Assembly: GCA_963806685.1 (NCBI GenBank)
Contig: CAWDZB010000007.1
Coordinates: forward strand, 94,784-158,783
DNA from: DDH964 sp963806685
GTDB taxonomy: Bacteria > Desulfobacterota > Desulfuromonadia > Desulfuromonadales > DDH964
Direction: 5' to 3'
DNA: 64,000 nucleotides
The translations under genes and the position numbers were made by a program. This document shows positions 21,705-29,654 of the stretch, in pieces; the stretch's first letter is position 1; every line of letters begins with the position of its first letter. The notes beneath the pieces were generated by a model. It ran no database searches. It worked only from the letters and a program-made list of their open reading frames with translations, and had not been told where the DNA came from.

Positions 21705-21740
21705 GCGGCAGAAGCCGGGACCAAGCCCGGCTTCTGCCGC
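21705..21740 (-). other. 15-bp hairpin between dnaK and dnaJ
   Basis: Perfect inverted repeat, arms 21705-21719 and 21726-21740 with a 6-base loop. On the minus strand no T-run follows, so it is more likely an RNA-stability or partial-termination element that lowers dnaJ relative to dnaK than a full terminator. Confidence 0.7.
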
Positions 21741-21763
21741 CACCAGTCATGACGAAGGAAGTA

Positions 21764-23668
21764 TCACTTTTTCTTGTCGCCGTCGACTTCCTCGAATTCG
21801 GCATCGACCACCTTGTCATCCCCGCCAGGCTGCTGCGGCTCACCCTCGGCGGCTCCGGCCTGCTGGGCCTGGGCGTACATCGCCTCGGCGAGCTTGTGGG
21901 AGGCCTGGGCCAGGGCTTCGGTTTTCTTGCGGATCGCCTCGGCGTCCTCCCCTTCCATGGCCTTCTTCAGTTCATCGAGGGCGTTGCGGATATCGCCGCG
22001 GGTGGTATCGTCGACCTTGTCGCTGTGCTCTTCGAGGGACTTCTCGGTGGTGTAGACCAGGCCGTCGGCCTGGTTGCGGGCCTCGATCAGCTCGCGTTTC
22101 TTCTTGTCCTCGCCGGCATGGGCCTCGGCGTCCTTGACCATCTTCTCGATTTCATCCTCGGAAAGACCGGAGGAGGCGGTGATCTTGATCGACTGCTCCT
22201 TGCCGGTACCGAGATCCTTGGCGGCAACGTGGAGGATGCCGTTGGCGTCGATGTCGAAGGTCACCTCGATCTGCGGCAGGCCGCGAGGCGCCGGCGGGAT
22301 GCCGACCAGCTCGAAGCGGCCGATGGTCTTGTTGTCGGCGGCCATCTCCCGCTCGCCCTGCAGCACGTGGACCGAGACCGCCGGCTGGTTGTCGGCGGCG
22401 GTGGAGAAGACCTGGCTCTTCTTGCAGGGGATGGTGGTGTTCTTCTCGATCAGCTTGGTCAATACCCCGCCGAGGGTCTCGATGCCGAGGGAAAGGGGGG
22501 TGACGTCGAGGAGCAGCACATCCTTGACCTCGCCTTTCAGGACCCCGCCCTGGATGGCGGCGCCGATCGCCACCACCTCGTCGGGATTGACCCCCTTGTT
22601 CGGCTGCTTGCCGAAAATCTCCTGGACCCTTTTCTGCACCGCCGGCATGCGAGTCATGCCGCCAACCAGGATCACCTCGTCGACCTCCGAGGCGGAGAGC
22701 CCGGCGTCCTTGAGGGCGGTCTTGCACGGCTCGACCAGCTGGTTGAGCAGGTCGGCGCAGATGCTCTCGAGCTTGGCGCGGGTGAGCTTGATGTTGAGGT
22801 GCTTGGGGCCCGAGGCGTCAGCGGTGATGAACGGCAGGTTGATGTCGGTCTCCATCGAGCCGGAGAGTTCGCATTTGGCCTTTTCCGATCCCTCTTTGAG
22901 GCGTTGCAGGGCCATCTTGTCGTTGCGCAGGTCGATCCCCTGCTCTTTTTTGAACTCGTCGGCGACGTAGTCGATGATCCGCTGGTCGAAGTCTTCGCCG
23001 CCGAGGAAGGTGTCGCCGTTGGTCGACTTGACCTCGAAGACGCCGTCGCCGAGCTCGAGAATTGAAATGTCGAAGGTGCCGCCGCCGAGGTCGAAGACCG
23101 CGATCTTCTCATCCTTCTTCTTCTCCAGGCCGTAGGCCAGCGAGGCGGCGGTCGGCTCGTTGATGATCCGCAGCACGTTGAGGCCGGCGATCTTGCCGGC
23201 GTCCTTGGTCGCCTGGCGCTGGGAGTCGTTGAAGTAGGCCGGCACGGTGACGACGGCGTCGGTCACCTCCTCGCCGAGGTAGTCCTCGGCGGTCTGCTTC
23301 ATCTTCTGCAGCACCATCGCCGAGATCTCCGGCGGGCTGTACTTCTTGCCGCGGGCCTCGACCCAGGCGTCGCCGTTGTCGGCCTTGAGGATCTTGAAGG
23401 GACTGACCTTGATATCCTTCTGTACCGTGTCGGTGTCGAACTTGCGGCCGATCAGGCGCTTGATGGCATAGAGGGTGTTCTCGGGGTTGGTGACTGCCTG
23501 GCGCTTGGCCTGCTGGCCGACCAGCCTCTCACCGCCTTCGCTGAAGCCGACCATCGACGGGGTGGTCCGGGTACCTTCCGAGTTGGCGATGACGACCGGC
23601 TCGCCGCCTTCCATGACGGCGACGCAGGAGTTGGTGGTGCCGAGGTCGATGCCGATGACTTTGCCCAT
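21764..23668 (-). CDS. dnaK: chaperone protein DnaK (Hsp70)
   Basis: 634 residues, normal for bacterial Hsp70. The ATPase domain starts MGKVIGIDLGTTNSCVAVM, with phosphate loop VFDLGGGTFDISIL and adenosine motif VGGMTRMPAVQ. The interdomain linker VLLLDVTPL leads to the substrate-binding domain (LSLGIETLGGV). The lid ends in the acidic DAEFEEVDGDKKK tail. ATP-driven binding and release of hydrophobic client segments, with DnaJ and GrpE encoded alongside. ATG preceded by AGGAGGATATAC. Transcribed from the CIRCE-controlled promoter upstream of hrcA, with a 72-base gap after grpE. Confidence 0.98.
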   Translation of the reverse strand: MGKVIGIDLGTTNSCVAVMEGGEPVVIANSEGTRTTPSMVGFSEGGERLVGQQAKRQAVTNPENTLYAIKRLIGRKFDTDTVQKDIKVSPFKILKADNGDAWVEARGKKYSPPEISAMVLQKMKQTAEDYLGEEVTDAVVTVPAYFNDSQRQATKDAGKIAGLNVLRIINEPTAASLAYGLEKKKDEKIAVFDLGGGTFDISILELGDGVFEVKSTNGDTFLGGEDFDQRIIDYVADEFKKEQGIDLRNDKMALQRLKEGSEKAKCELSGSMETDINLPFITADASGPKHLNIKLTRAKLESICADLLNQLVEPCKTALKDAGLSASEVDEVILVGGMTRMPAVQKRVQEIFGKQPNKGVNPDEVVAIGAAIQGGVLKGEVKDVLLLDVTPLSLGIETLGGVLTKLIEKNTTIPCKKSQVFSTAADNQPAVSVHVLQGEREMAADNKTIGRFELVGIPPAPRGLPQIEVTFDIDANGILHVAAKDLGTGKEQSIKITASSGLSEDEIEKMVKDAEAHAGEDKKKRELIEARNQADGLVYTTEKSLEEHSDKVDDTTRGDIRNALDELKKAMEGEDAEAIRKKTEALAQASHKLAEAMYAQAQQAGAAEGEPQQPGGDDKVVDAEFEEVDGDKKK

Positions 23669-23740
23669 GATGTATATCCTCCTTTGAACGGTTTGTCTGG
23701 CTGCTCGCTTCGCGTCCGGGCCTTCCCGAAATTACGCGTA

Positions 23741-24334
23741 TCAGGATTTTTCGTTACCGGCCGCCGGGGCCTTGCTGACCATGACCAGGGCCGGGCGCAA
23801 CAGGCGCTGGTTGAGCAGGTAGCCCTTCTGCAGCTCCTGGGCGACGCTCCCCGGCGGCAGCTCGCTGCTTTCCAGCTGGCCCATGGCTTCGTGGCAGGCC
23901 GGATCGAAGGGTTTGCCGAGCGCCTCAACCGCGGTCACCCCGAACTGGTCGAAGGTCTTGCGCAGCAGGCCGATGGTCATCTCCACCCCCTCCAGCAGGC
24001 TGCCGTCGCCGCCGACCTCCCGGGCATGGGCCACCGCCCGCTCCAGGTTGTCGAGCACCGGCAGCAGTTCGCGCAGCAGGCTTTCATTGCCGAAGCGGCC
24101 GAGGTCTTCCTTTTCCCGCTGGGCCCGCTTGCGGTAGTTCTCCAGGTCGGCTCGGCAGCGCAGGTAGTGGTCCCAGTTCTTGGCCGCCTCTTCCTTGCTG
24201 GCGGCCAGTTGCGCCTCCAGTTCGGCCTGTGCCGTTTCCCCTTCCGCGACGGGCGATGTGGTCTCCTCAACGGCCGGGGCCTGCTCCTGCTCGGGGGCAG
24301 CCGCGGTCTCTTTGCTCTGGTGTTTCTTGGTCAC
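23741..24334 (-). CDS. grpE: nucleotide exchange factor GrpE
   Basis: 197 residues from a GTG at 24334 (reading MTKKHQSKETAAAP). The first 45 residues are an Ala/Glu/Pro-rich disordered arm, followed by the long dimerising helix (ELEAQLAASKEEAAKNWDHYLRCRADLENYRKRAQREKED) and the C-terminal beta domain (VEALGKPFDPACHEAMGQL...LRPALVMVSK). Releases ADP from DnaK and acts as thermosensor. GAGGAG lies 10 bases upstream; the hrcA stop is 5 bases upstream, so the two are translationally coupled. An in-frame ATG at 24394 would overlap hrcA by 54 bases and is less likely. Confidence 0.94.
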   Translation of the reverse strand: MTKKHQSKETAAAPEQEQAPAVEETTSPVAEGETAQAELEAQLAASKEEAAKNWDHYLRCRADLENYRKRAQREKEDLGRFGNESLLRELLPVLDNLERAVAHAREVGGDGSLLEGVEMTIGLLRKTFDQFGVTAVEALGKPFDPACHEAMGQLESSELPPGSVAQELQKGYLLNQRLLRPALVMVSKAPAAGNEKS

Positions 24335-24338
24335 GCTG

Positions 24339-25379
24339 TCAGTTCTCCTCGCTTTCAAGCAGCTGGCTGACCAGCCGCGCAGTATAGTCGACAATCGGGA
24401 TGACCATCGAGTAGGGCATGCGGCTCGGGCCGATCACCCCCAGCGTCCCCAGCGTCCCGCTACTGTTGGAATAGCTGGCCGTGATCAGGCTGCAGCCCTC
24501 GATTTCCCGGTATTCGCTCTCGGTGCCGATGAAGATTTGCACCCCCCGTGCCATCTGGGTGCGATCGAGCAGTTCGACCAGCTGGCTTTTCTGCTCGAAA
24601 GCGCGGAACAGGCGCCGCATCTTTTCGACGTCGGCAAATTCCGGCTGGTCGAGAATGTTCGCGGTCCCCTCGATGTACAGCTGGTCACCGGGCTCGTCGC
24701 GCAGCGCCGCCTCCGAGAGGCGCAGCGCCCGCTGCAGCAACTGGTCGTAAAGGGCCCTCTCCTGGGCCATTTCCTCGATAATCCGGGCCTTGACCTGCTG
24801 CATGGTCAGGCCGCCGAGGGCACGGTTGAGATAGTTGCCGATCTGATCCAGTTCGGCCTGGGACAGGTCCTCGCTGTTCTCGACCAGCTTGTTCTGCACC
24901 AGGCCCGACTGGGTGACGAAAACCACCAGCAGCCGCCCCTGGGAGAGGCGCACGAATTCAATATGGCGAAAGATGGTGCTGGTGAAGCGCGGCGCCATGA
25001 CGATGCCGGTATAGCTGGACATCGCCGACAGCGCCTTGCCGGATTCCTGCAGCAGCTCCTCCACCCGCAAGCCGCGCCGCCGGTAGTGGCGCTCGATGCG
25101 CAGCTGCTCTTCCCGGTTCAGCTGGCGCACCTGGAGCAGGGTGTCGACATAGAACCGGTAGCCCTTTTCGGTCGGAACCCGGCCGGCAGAGGTATGCGGC
25201 GAGGCAATATAGCCCATCTCCTCGAGATCGGCCATGACGTTACGCACCGTGGCCGGCGAGAGGGCCATCTGGTGGCGCCGGGTCACGGCTCGCGAGCCGA
25301 CCGGCTCCGCCGAGGCGATGTAATCTTCAATGATCGCCTCGAGAATCCGGCGACCCCGATCGTTGAGATCTTCGGCCAT
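24339..25379 (-). CDS. hrcA: heat-inducible transcription repressor HrcA
   Basis: 346 residues from ATG25379 (a GTG at 25388 is also in frame). The N-terminal winged helix (LNDRGRRILEAIIEDYIASAEPVGSRAV, then LSPATVRNVMADLEEMGYI) binds CIRCE. The GAF-like middle and C-terminal parts include SSYTGIVMAPRF and the closing TLGVIGPSRMPYSMVIPIVDYTA. Represses the operon until heat stress; folding of HrcA depends on GroE. A perfect CIRCE operator sits 50 bases upstream of its own start, so hrcA is autoregulated. Confidence 0.97.
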   Translation of the reverse strand: MAEDLNDRGRRILEAIIEDYIASAEPVGSRAVTRRHQMALSPATVRNVMADLEEMGYIASPHTSAGRVPTEKGYRFYVDTLLQVRQLNREEQLRIERHYRRRGLRVEELLQESGKALSAMSSYTGIVMAPRFTSTIFRHIEFVRLSQGRLLVVFVTQSGLVQNKLVENSEDLSQAELDQIGNYLNRALGGLTMQQVKARIIEEMAQERALYDQLLQRALRLSEAALRDEPGDQLYIEGTANILDQPEFADVEKMRRLFRAFEQKSQLVELLDRTQMARGVQIFIGTESEYREIEGCSLITASYSNSSGTLGTLGVIGPSRMPYSMVIPIVDYTARLVSQLLESEEN

Positions 25380-25428
25380 CGCTGTCACCGCCCCAAAAAA
25401 TCAAGCCGGAAAATCCGGCCTGCTGGGC

Positions 25429-25455
25429 TTAGCACTCTTGAGGCCAGAGTGCTAA
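25429..25455. promoter_or_regulatory. CIRCE operator (HrcA-binding site)
   Basis: TTAGCACTC at 25429-25437, nine-base spacer, GAGTGCTAA at 25447-25455. This is an exact match to the CIRCE consensus, located just downstream of the predicted -10 box. Confidence 0.98.
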
Positions 25456-25463
25456 CGGGTGAC

Positions 25464-25492
25464 AACATAACAACGGCCCTCCCCTTTGTCAA
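25464..25492 (-). promoter_or_regulatory. predicted promoter of hrcA-grpE-dnaK-dnaJ
   Basis: Minus strand TTGACA (25492-25487), 17-base spacer, TATGTT (25469-25464). Transcription would begin near 25457, so CIRCE covers roughly +2 to +28, the classic blocking position. Confidence 0.8.
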
Positions 25493-25519
25493 GGGTGGTG
25501 CAGCAGGGGGGGAGGAATC

Positions 25520-26653
25520 CTAAAGGAAGGCGCTGATCAGGTGGTCGTAGAGAAGCCAGCCCTCGAGGTCGAAACGCCAGCGTCCGGCAACCAGGGAGAG
25601 GCGCTCGCCGCAGCGCCGCACCGCCGCGGGAAAGGCCTGCGCCACCCCGGCGCCGAAGTGCGCCGCAAAGGCCGACTCGTCGATGCCGGCGGCGGTGCGC
25701 AGCCCGAGGTAGAGGGTTTCCGCCATCGCCCCACGCCGGTCGAAGGTCTCCAGCACCCTTGCCGGATCGCGGCCGGCGTTCAGCTCGGCGGCCAAGCCGG
25801 CCAGGTCGTCGGCCACCGCCAGCCGCCGGCCCCACCCCTCGGCGAGGAAACCATGGGCGCCGGCGCCGATGCCGAGACAGGTACGCCGTTGCCAGTAACC
25901 GAGATTGTGCCGGCACTGCCTCCCGGCGCGGGCGAAGTTGGAAATTTCGTAGTGGTCGAAGCCGGCCGCGTTGAGGGTGGCATGGATCTGCCGGTAGGCA
26001 TCGGCCATCCGCCCCTCCTCGGCAACCACCGGCTCGCCCCGCAGGTGCCGGACGGCCAGCGGCGTCCCCGCCTCGACTGTCAGACCGTAGCAGGAGAGGT
26101 GTTCGGGGGCCAGGTCGAGGAATGCCGCCAGCTCGGCCGCCAAGTTCTTCTCATGCTGCGCGGGGAGCCCGAAGATCAGGTCGCAGGAGAGGTTATCAAA
26201 ACCGATCTGCCGGGCCCAGGCAACCGCCTGCCGTCCCTCCGCGGCGCAGTGTCCGCGGCCGAGAAACGCCAGGGCGTCATCGTCCAGCGCCTGGAGGCCG
26301 AGGGAGAGCCGGTTGACCCCGGCGGCGCGATAGCCGGCCAGGGAGGCGGCGGTCACGGTCCCGGGATTGGCCTCCAGGGAGATCTCGGCATCGCCGCCGA
26401 TGCCCCACAGATGGTCGACGGCGGTCAGCAGACCGGCGACCGCTGCCGGCTCCAGCAGCGACGGGGTGCCGCCGCCGAAGAAGATGCTTTCCAGCGGCCC
26501 GATGTCCGGCCCACCGGCGGCGCTCAGCCGCAGCTGGGCATGGAGCAGCGCCACGTAGTCGGCAAGCGGCAGCGGCGCTTCGGCCAGCGAGAAGAAGTCG
26601 CAGTAGGCGCACTTGCTGCGGCAATAGGGGATGTGGAAGTAAAGTCCGGCCAT
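25520..26653 (-). CDS. hemW: heme chaperone HemW-like radical SAM protein
   Basis: 377 residues from ATG26653 (MAGLYFHIPYCRSKCAYCDF). The radical-SAM CxxxCxxC is CRSKCAYC at residues 11-18; the Cys-x-Phe variant that distinguishes HemW from true HemN coproporphyrinogen dehydrogenase is suggested by CDFF. Other family motifs: FFGGGTPSLL, EANPGTV, GVNRLSLGLQ and DLIFGLP, then the HemN C-terminal domain. Upstream of hrcA as in many bacteria. Oddly, the ATG lies one base after the T-run of the nhaD terminator, leaving no room for a ribosome site; the extra 34 residues available upstream would be translated from the terminator itself and are not HemW-like. Confidence 0.93.
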   Translation of the reverse strand: MAGLYFHIPYCRSKCAYCDFFSLAEAPLPLADYVALLHAQLRLSAAGGPDIGPLESIFFGGGTPSLLEPAAVAGLLTAVDHLWGIGGDAEISLEANPGTVTAASLAGYRAAGVNRLSLGLQALDDDALAFLGRGHCAAEGRQAVAWARQIGFDNLSCDLIFGLPAQHEKNLAAELAAFLDLAPEHLSCYGLTVEAGTPLAVRHLRGEPVVAEEGRMADAYRQIHATLNAAGFDHYEISNFARAGRQCRHNLGYWQRRTCLGIGAGAHGFLAEGWGRRLAVADDLAGLAAELNAGRDPARVLETFDRRGAMAETLYLGLRTAAGIDESAFAAHFGAGVAQAFPAAVRRCGERLSLVAGRWRFDLEGWLLYDHLISAFL

Positions 26654-26654
26654 G

Positions 26655-26680
26655 AAAAAAGCGGGGAGTTGCCTCCCCGC
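26655..26680 (-). terminator. terminator of nhaD, abutting the hemW start
   Basis: Minus strand GCGGGGAG-GCAA-CTCCCCGC (26680-26661) followed by TTTTTT (26660-26655). The next base but one is the A of the hemW ATG. Confidence 0.9.
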
Positions 26681-26708
26681 CTCATCGGCTGCAGCCCGGT
26701 AATGCAGC

Positions 26709-28145
26709 TCAGTGGAAATCGGTGAAGTGGCGGGCGTTGATCCACAAATGGGCAAAGATAGCAGCAGCGTAACCCAGAGCCACCGCCCAGGTCCACTTGA
26801 GGTGGTTGCTAAAGGTGTAGATGCCGCGAGCCGAGCCCATCAGCGCCACCCCGGCGGCCGAGCCGATGGAGAGCAGACTGCCGCCGACCCCGGCGGTCAT
26901 GGTCACCAGCAGCCACTGGCCGTGGGACATGTGCGGGTCCATGGTCAGTACCGCGAACATCACCGGGATGTTGTCGACGATGGCCGAAAGGACGCCGACC
27001 AGCACGTTGGCGGTGGTGTGCCCCAGGCCGTTGTAGAAGAAGTTGGAGACCATCGCCAGGTAGCCTAACTGGCCGAGGCCGCCGACGCAGAGGATGACCC
27101 CGTAGAAGAAGAGCAGGGTGTCCCATTCGGCCTTGGCGATCTTGCGGAACAGATCGAAGCCGGTGGGCGGGGTATGGGCGTGGCCGGTGACGTCGAGGGG
27201 ACTGTCGCCACTGAGCTGGCGGTGCTCCAGCTTTTTCAAATAGTAGGCAAAGAACGACAGGTAACCGAGACCTAGCATCATGCCGACGGCCGGCGGCAGG
27301 TGCAGGAAGTTGTGGAAGGAGACGGCAGTGACGATGGTCAGCAAAAACAGCAGCATGATCCGCCGCGCCCCGACTTTCATGTACACGGTTTCGTCCAGCG
27401 CTTCGGGTTTCTCCTTGGGCACCGCAAAGCTCATGATCAGCGCCGGGATCAGCCAGTTGAGCAGCGAAGGGATGAATATGGCGAAGAACTCGGCAAAATC
27501 GACCTTGCCCTTCTGCCAGACCATCAGCGTGGTGATGTCGCCAAAGGGGGAGAAGGCGCCGCCGGCATTGGCGCCGACCACGATGTTGATGCAGGCGACG
27601 ATGATGAAGGCGCGGTTGGCACCGCCAACCGCCATCGCCACGGCCCCCATCAGCAGGGCGGTGGTCAGGTTGTCGGCAACCGGCGAGATGACGAAGGCGA
27701 GAAGGCCGGTGACCCAGAAGACGGTGCGCAGGGTGAATCCCTTGTTGACCAGCCAGGAGCGCAGGGCACGAAAGACGTTGCGCTCCTCCATGGCGTTGAT
27801 GTAGGTCATCGCCGCCAGCAAAAAGAGGAAGAGTTCGGCATACTCGGTCAGGTTGCCGAGGATCGCCGCGTGCGGGGTGTGGGTGTCGCCGACGGCGGCA
27901 TAGGCCAGGGCGACCAGGATCCAGATCACGCCGGCGGCGAACATGACCGGCTTGCTCTTGCGCAGGTGCAACTTGTCTTCGAGGATGACCAGCGAATAGG
28001 CGGCGGCGAACAGGACCAGGCTGAGGATACCGTAAATGGTTCCGGTCAGGTTGAGAACCTCGCCCCCCCCCTCGCTCGCCAGCGCCGGAACGCCAGCCGC
28101 CAACACCAGCAACAGTGCCAAAAGAAAGCTCTTCAAAACTCCCAC
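26709..28145 (-). CDS. nhaD: NhaD-type Na+/H+ antiporter
   Basis: 478 residues, about 12 membrane segments after a cleavable or first hydrophobic segment (residues 5-23). Belongs to the ion-transporter superfamily NhaD branch: EERNVFRALRSWLVNKGF, the SPVADNLTTALLMGAVAMAV segment, GANAGGAFSPFGDITTLMVW and, near the end, SAIVDNIPVMFAVL with GVGGSLLSIGSAAGVALMG. Extrudes sodium (or lithium) in exchange for protons at alkaline pH and high salt. It has its own predicted promoter and a structured 108-base leader, and ends in a strong terminator, so probably monocistronic. The presence of NhaD fits a marine or saline habitat. Confidence 0.93.
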   Translation of the reverse strand: MGVLKSFLLALLLVLAAGVPALASEGGGEVLNLTGTIYGILSLVLFAAAYSLVILEDKLHLRKSKPVMFAAGVIWILVALAYAAVGDTHTPHAAILGNLTEYAELFLFLLAAMTYINAMEERNVFRALRSWLVNKGFTLRTVFWVTGLLAFVISPVADNLTTALLMGAVAMAVGGANRAFIIVACINIVVGANAGGAFSPFGDITTLMVWQKGKVDFAEFFAIFIPSLLNWLIPALIMSFAVPKEKPEALDETVYMKVGARRIMLLFLLTIVTAVSFHNFLHLPPAVGMMLGLGYLSFFAYYLKKLEHRQLSGDSPLDVTGHAHTPPTGFDLFRKIAKAEWDTLLFFYGVILCVGGLGQLGYLAMVSNFFYNGLGHTTANVLVGVLSAIVDNIPVMFAVLTMDPHMSHGQWLLVTMTAGVGGSLLSIGSAAGVALMGSARGIYTFSNHLKWTWAVALGYAAAIFAHLWINARHFTDFH

Positions 28146-28253
28146 CTTTTCTCCGCGATCCAGGTCGCCTCGCGGGCCTGGTACATGTCAAAATCCGGTC
28201 GCACCTGCCCGGGGTGGCGACCGGATAGCCAATGGACTTTCACCATGGAACGT
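28146..28253 (-). promoter_or_regulatory. structured 5' leader of nhaD
   Basis: Between the predicted transcription start and the nhaD start, the RNA can form a perfect 8-bp stem (CCGGTCGC / GCGACCGG, 28196-28225) plus a smaller CCATGG...CCATTGG stem before it and CCAGG...CCTGG after it. This exceeds what a simple leader needs and may be a cation- or pH-responsive RNA, but I cannot match it to a named riboswitch family. Confidence 0.4.
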
Positions 28254-28260
28254 CCCGTTC

Positions 28261-28289
28261 TATTACCATCGGCCTCTTGAGAGTGTCAA
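28261..28289 (-). promoter_or_regulatory. predicted sigma-70 promoter of nhaD
   Basis: Minus strand TTGACA (28289-28284), 17 bases, GTAATA (28266-28261). Divergent from the promoter at 28315-28343. Confidence 0.65.
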
Positions 28290-28314
28290 GGGAAACCGGC
28301 ACGCGGCAAGCCGC

Positions 28315-28343
28315 TTGTTTTGTCCTGCCAAGTTCCCTATACT
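28315..28343 (+). promoter_or_regulatory. predicted sigma-70 promoter of the nitrilase-family gene
   Basis: TTGTTT (28315-28320), 17-base spacer, TATACT (28338-28343). About 60 bases lie between the predicted start and the ATG at 28410. Confidence 0.7.
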
Positions 28344-28409
28344 GTGAATCTTGGAGGGCATTTCCTGCTCAATCGAAATGTTAAAACACCGTTTTTGGAG
28401 TCCTTCGTC

Positions 28410-29201
28410 ATGAATCGCAAAATCTGCGCCGCCACCGTCCAGTTCAACATCGCCCTCGGCGCGGTGGACACCAACCTACAGAAGGCCCTGGCCGGACTGG
28501 AGAGAGTTCGAGCCCGGGATGCCCGGCTGGCGATCCTGCCCGAGATGTGGAGCACCGGCTACGACTACAAACGACTTTCCCAGCTGGCCGAGGAGACTCC
28601 CCGGGTCCTCGCCGCCATCAGTGACTTTGCAGCACGCCACGGCATGGTCGTGGTCGGCAGCCTGCCGGAAAAGGCCGACGGCAAAATCTACAACACCGCC
28701 TACGTCATCGATCGCGGCGTGCAGGCCAGCAGCTACCGCAAGCTGCACCTCTTCTCGACCATGGGGGAGGACCGCTTCCTGGCCGCCGGCGACCGGCTGC
28801 AGGTGGTGCCGACCTCGGTGGGCCGGCTCGGGGTAGCGATCTGCTACGACCTGCGCTTCCCCGAGCTGTTCCGCAAGCTGGCCCTGGAGGGGGCGGAGAT
28901 CCTCTGCATCCCCGCCGAGTGGCCCAAGCCCCGCCAGGAGCACTGGCGCACCCTGCTACGGGCCCGGGCGATCGAAAACCAGCTCTTCGTGGCCGCCGCC
29001 AACTGCTGCGGGGTGCAGGGGAAGCTCGACTTTTTCGGCATGAGCCTGCTGCTTTCGGCCCGCGGCGAAATCCTGGCCGAAGGAGGGGAAACCGACACCG
29101 AGCTGTGCGCCGTCTTCGATTTCGCGGAGATGGTCGCCTACCGCTCGCAGATCCGCTGCTTCAGCGACCGCCGCCCGGAGATCTATGGCACCCTGCCCTG
29201 A
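28410..29201 (+). CDS. carbon-nitrogen hydrolase (nitrilase superfamily, omega-amidase-like)
   Basis: 263 residues from ATG28410 (GGAG upstream); an in-frame upstream start at 28320 lies before the predicted transcription start and is rejected. The Glu-Lys-Cys triad is visible: Glu45 in ILPEMWSTGY, Lys111 in YRKLHLF and Cys145 in AICYDLRFPEL. The size and the YDLRFPE motif fit the omega-amidase/Nit2-YafV group, which hydrolyses alpha-keto acid amides, but close relatives act on other amides, so the substrate is not certain. It stands alone, convergent with a small membrane-protein gene, and ends in a perfect 20-bp palindromic hairpin. Confidence 0.88.
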   Translation: MNRKICAATVQFNIALGAVDTNLQKALAGLERVRARDARLAILPEMWSTGYDYKRLSQLAEETPRVLAAISDFAARHGMVVVGSLPEKADGKIYNTAYVIDRGVQASSYRKLHLFSTMGEDRFLAAGDRLQVVPTSVGRLGVAICYDLRFPELFRKLALEGAEILCIPAEWPKPRQEHWRTLLRARAIENQLFVAAANCCGVQGKLDFFGMSLLLSARGEILAEGGETDTELCAVFDFAEMVAYRSQIRCFSDRRPEIYGTLP

Positions 29202-29216
29202 CCCCCCATCTTTCCC

Positions 29217-29260
29217 AGAAACGCCAACGGCAGGCCCAAAGGCCTGCCGTTGGCGTTTCT
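29217..29260. terminator. perfect 20-bp inverted repeat between convergent genes
   Basis: Arms 29217-29236 and 29241-29260, loop CAAA. The sides are A- and T-flanked (AGAAA/TTTCT), so it can act in both directions. The stop codon of the minus-strand gene begins at its right edge. Confidence 0.75.
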
Positions 29261-29642
29261 AGCGTTCCATCGGCCGCGCCGAGCTGCGGAACCGCTGCGG
29301 AATCTCCTCGAGCCGGTCGGCGAACTGCAGGTTCCCCTCGCCATCGACATACAGGTAGCGCGGGGTTTCCCCGGCCGCCGGCGCCGTTGTCCTGGCTGCT
29401 GGCGGCGCCTTCCGCGGCGGCGGGGACTGGTTCCGCACCTCCCGGTCGATCAACTGGTCGATGGTCGCCGGCGGCCGGCGCTCACCGAGTCCCAGCAGGC
29501 GCCCGCGGAAGTCGAGATAGAAACTGCGGACCGTCGCCATGGCCGGCTGCCGCATCGGCACCCGTAGCAGCACCTGATCGCAGACCAGCAGCAGGGCCAG
29601 GAAAACCACGCTCCAGAGCAGAAATTTCAGCAACTTGTTCAT
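29259..29642 (-). CDS. small membrane-anchored protein with a DUF4124-like tail
   Basis: 127 residues. One N-terminal transmembrane anchor (residues 5-26), a Pro/Ala-rich linker (74-93), and a C-terminal segment RYLYVDGEGNLQFADRLEEI followed by PQRFR. That segment resembles the DUF4124-type tail (Y-V-D-x-x-G-x-x-x-F-x-D...P-x-x-[YF]) seen in deltaproteobacterial exported proteins. The ATG is 12 bases downstream of the CDF transporter stop, suggesting co-transcription. Function unknown. Confidence 0.7.
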   Translation of the reverse strand: MNKLLKFLLWSVVFLALLLVCDQVLLRVPMRQPAMATVRSFYLDFRGRLLGLGERRPPATIDQLIDREVRNQSPPPRKAPPAARTTAPAAGETPRYLYVDGEGNLQFADRLEEIPQRFRSSARPMER

Positions 29643-29654
29643 AATGGAATGAAT

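Noticed and set aside
26654..26755. Longer hemW start at 26755
   Set aside because: The extra residues would be encoded by the nhaD terminator and show no HemW similarity; the radical-SAM family begins at MAGLYFHIPYC.
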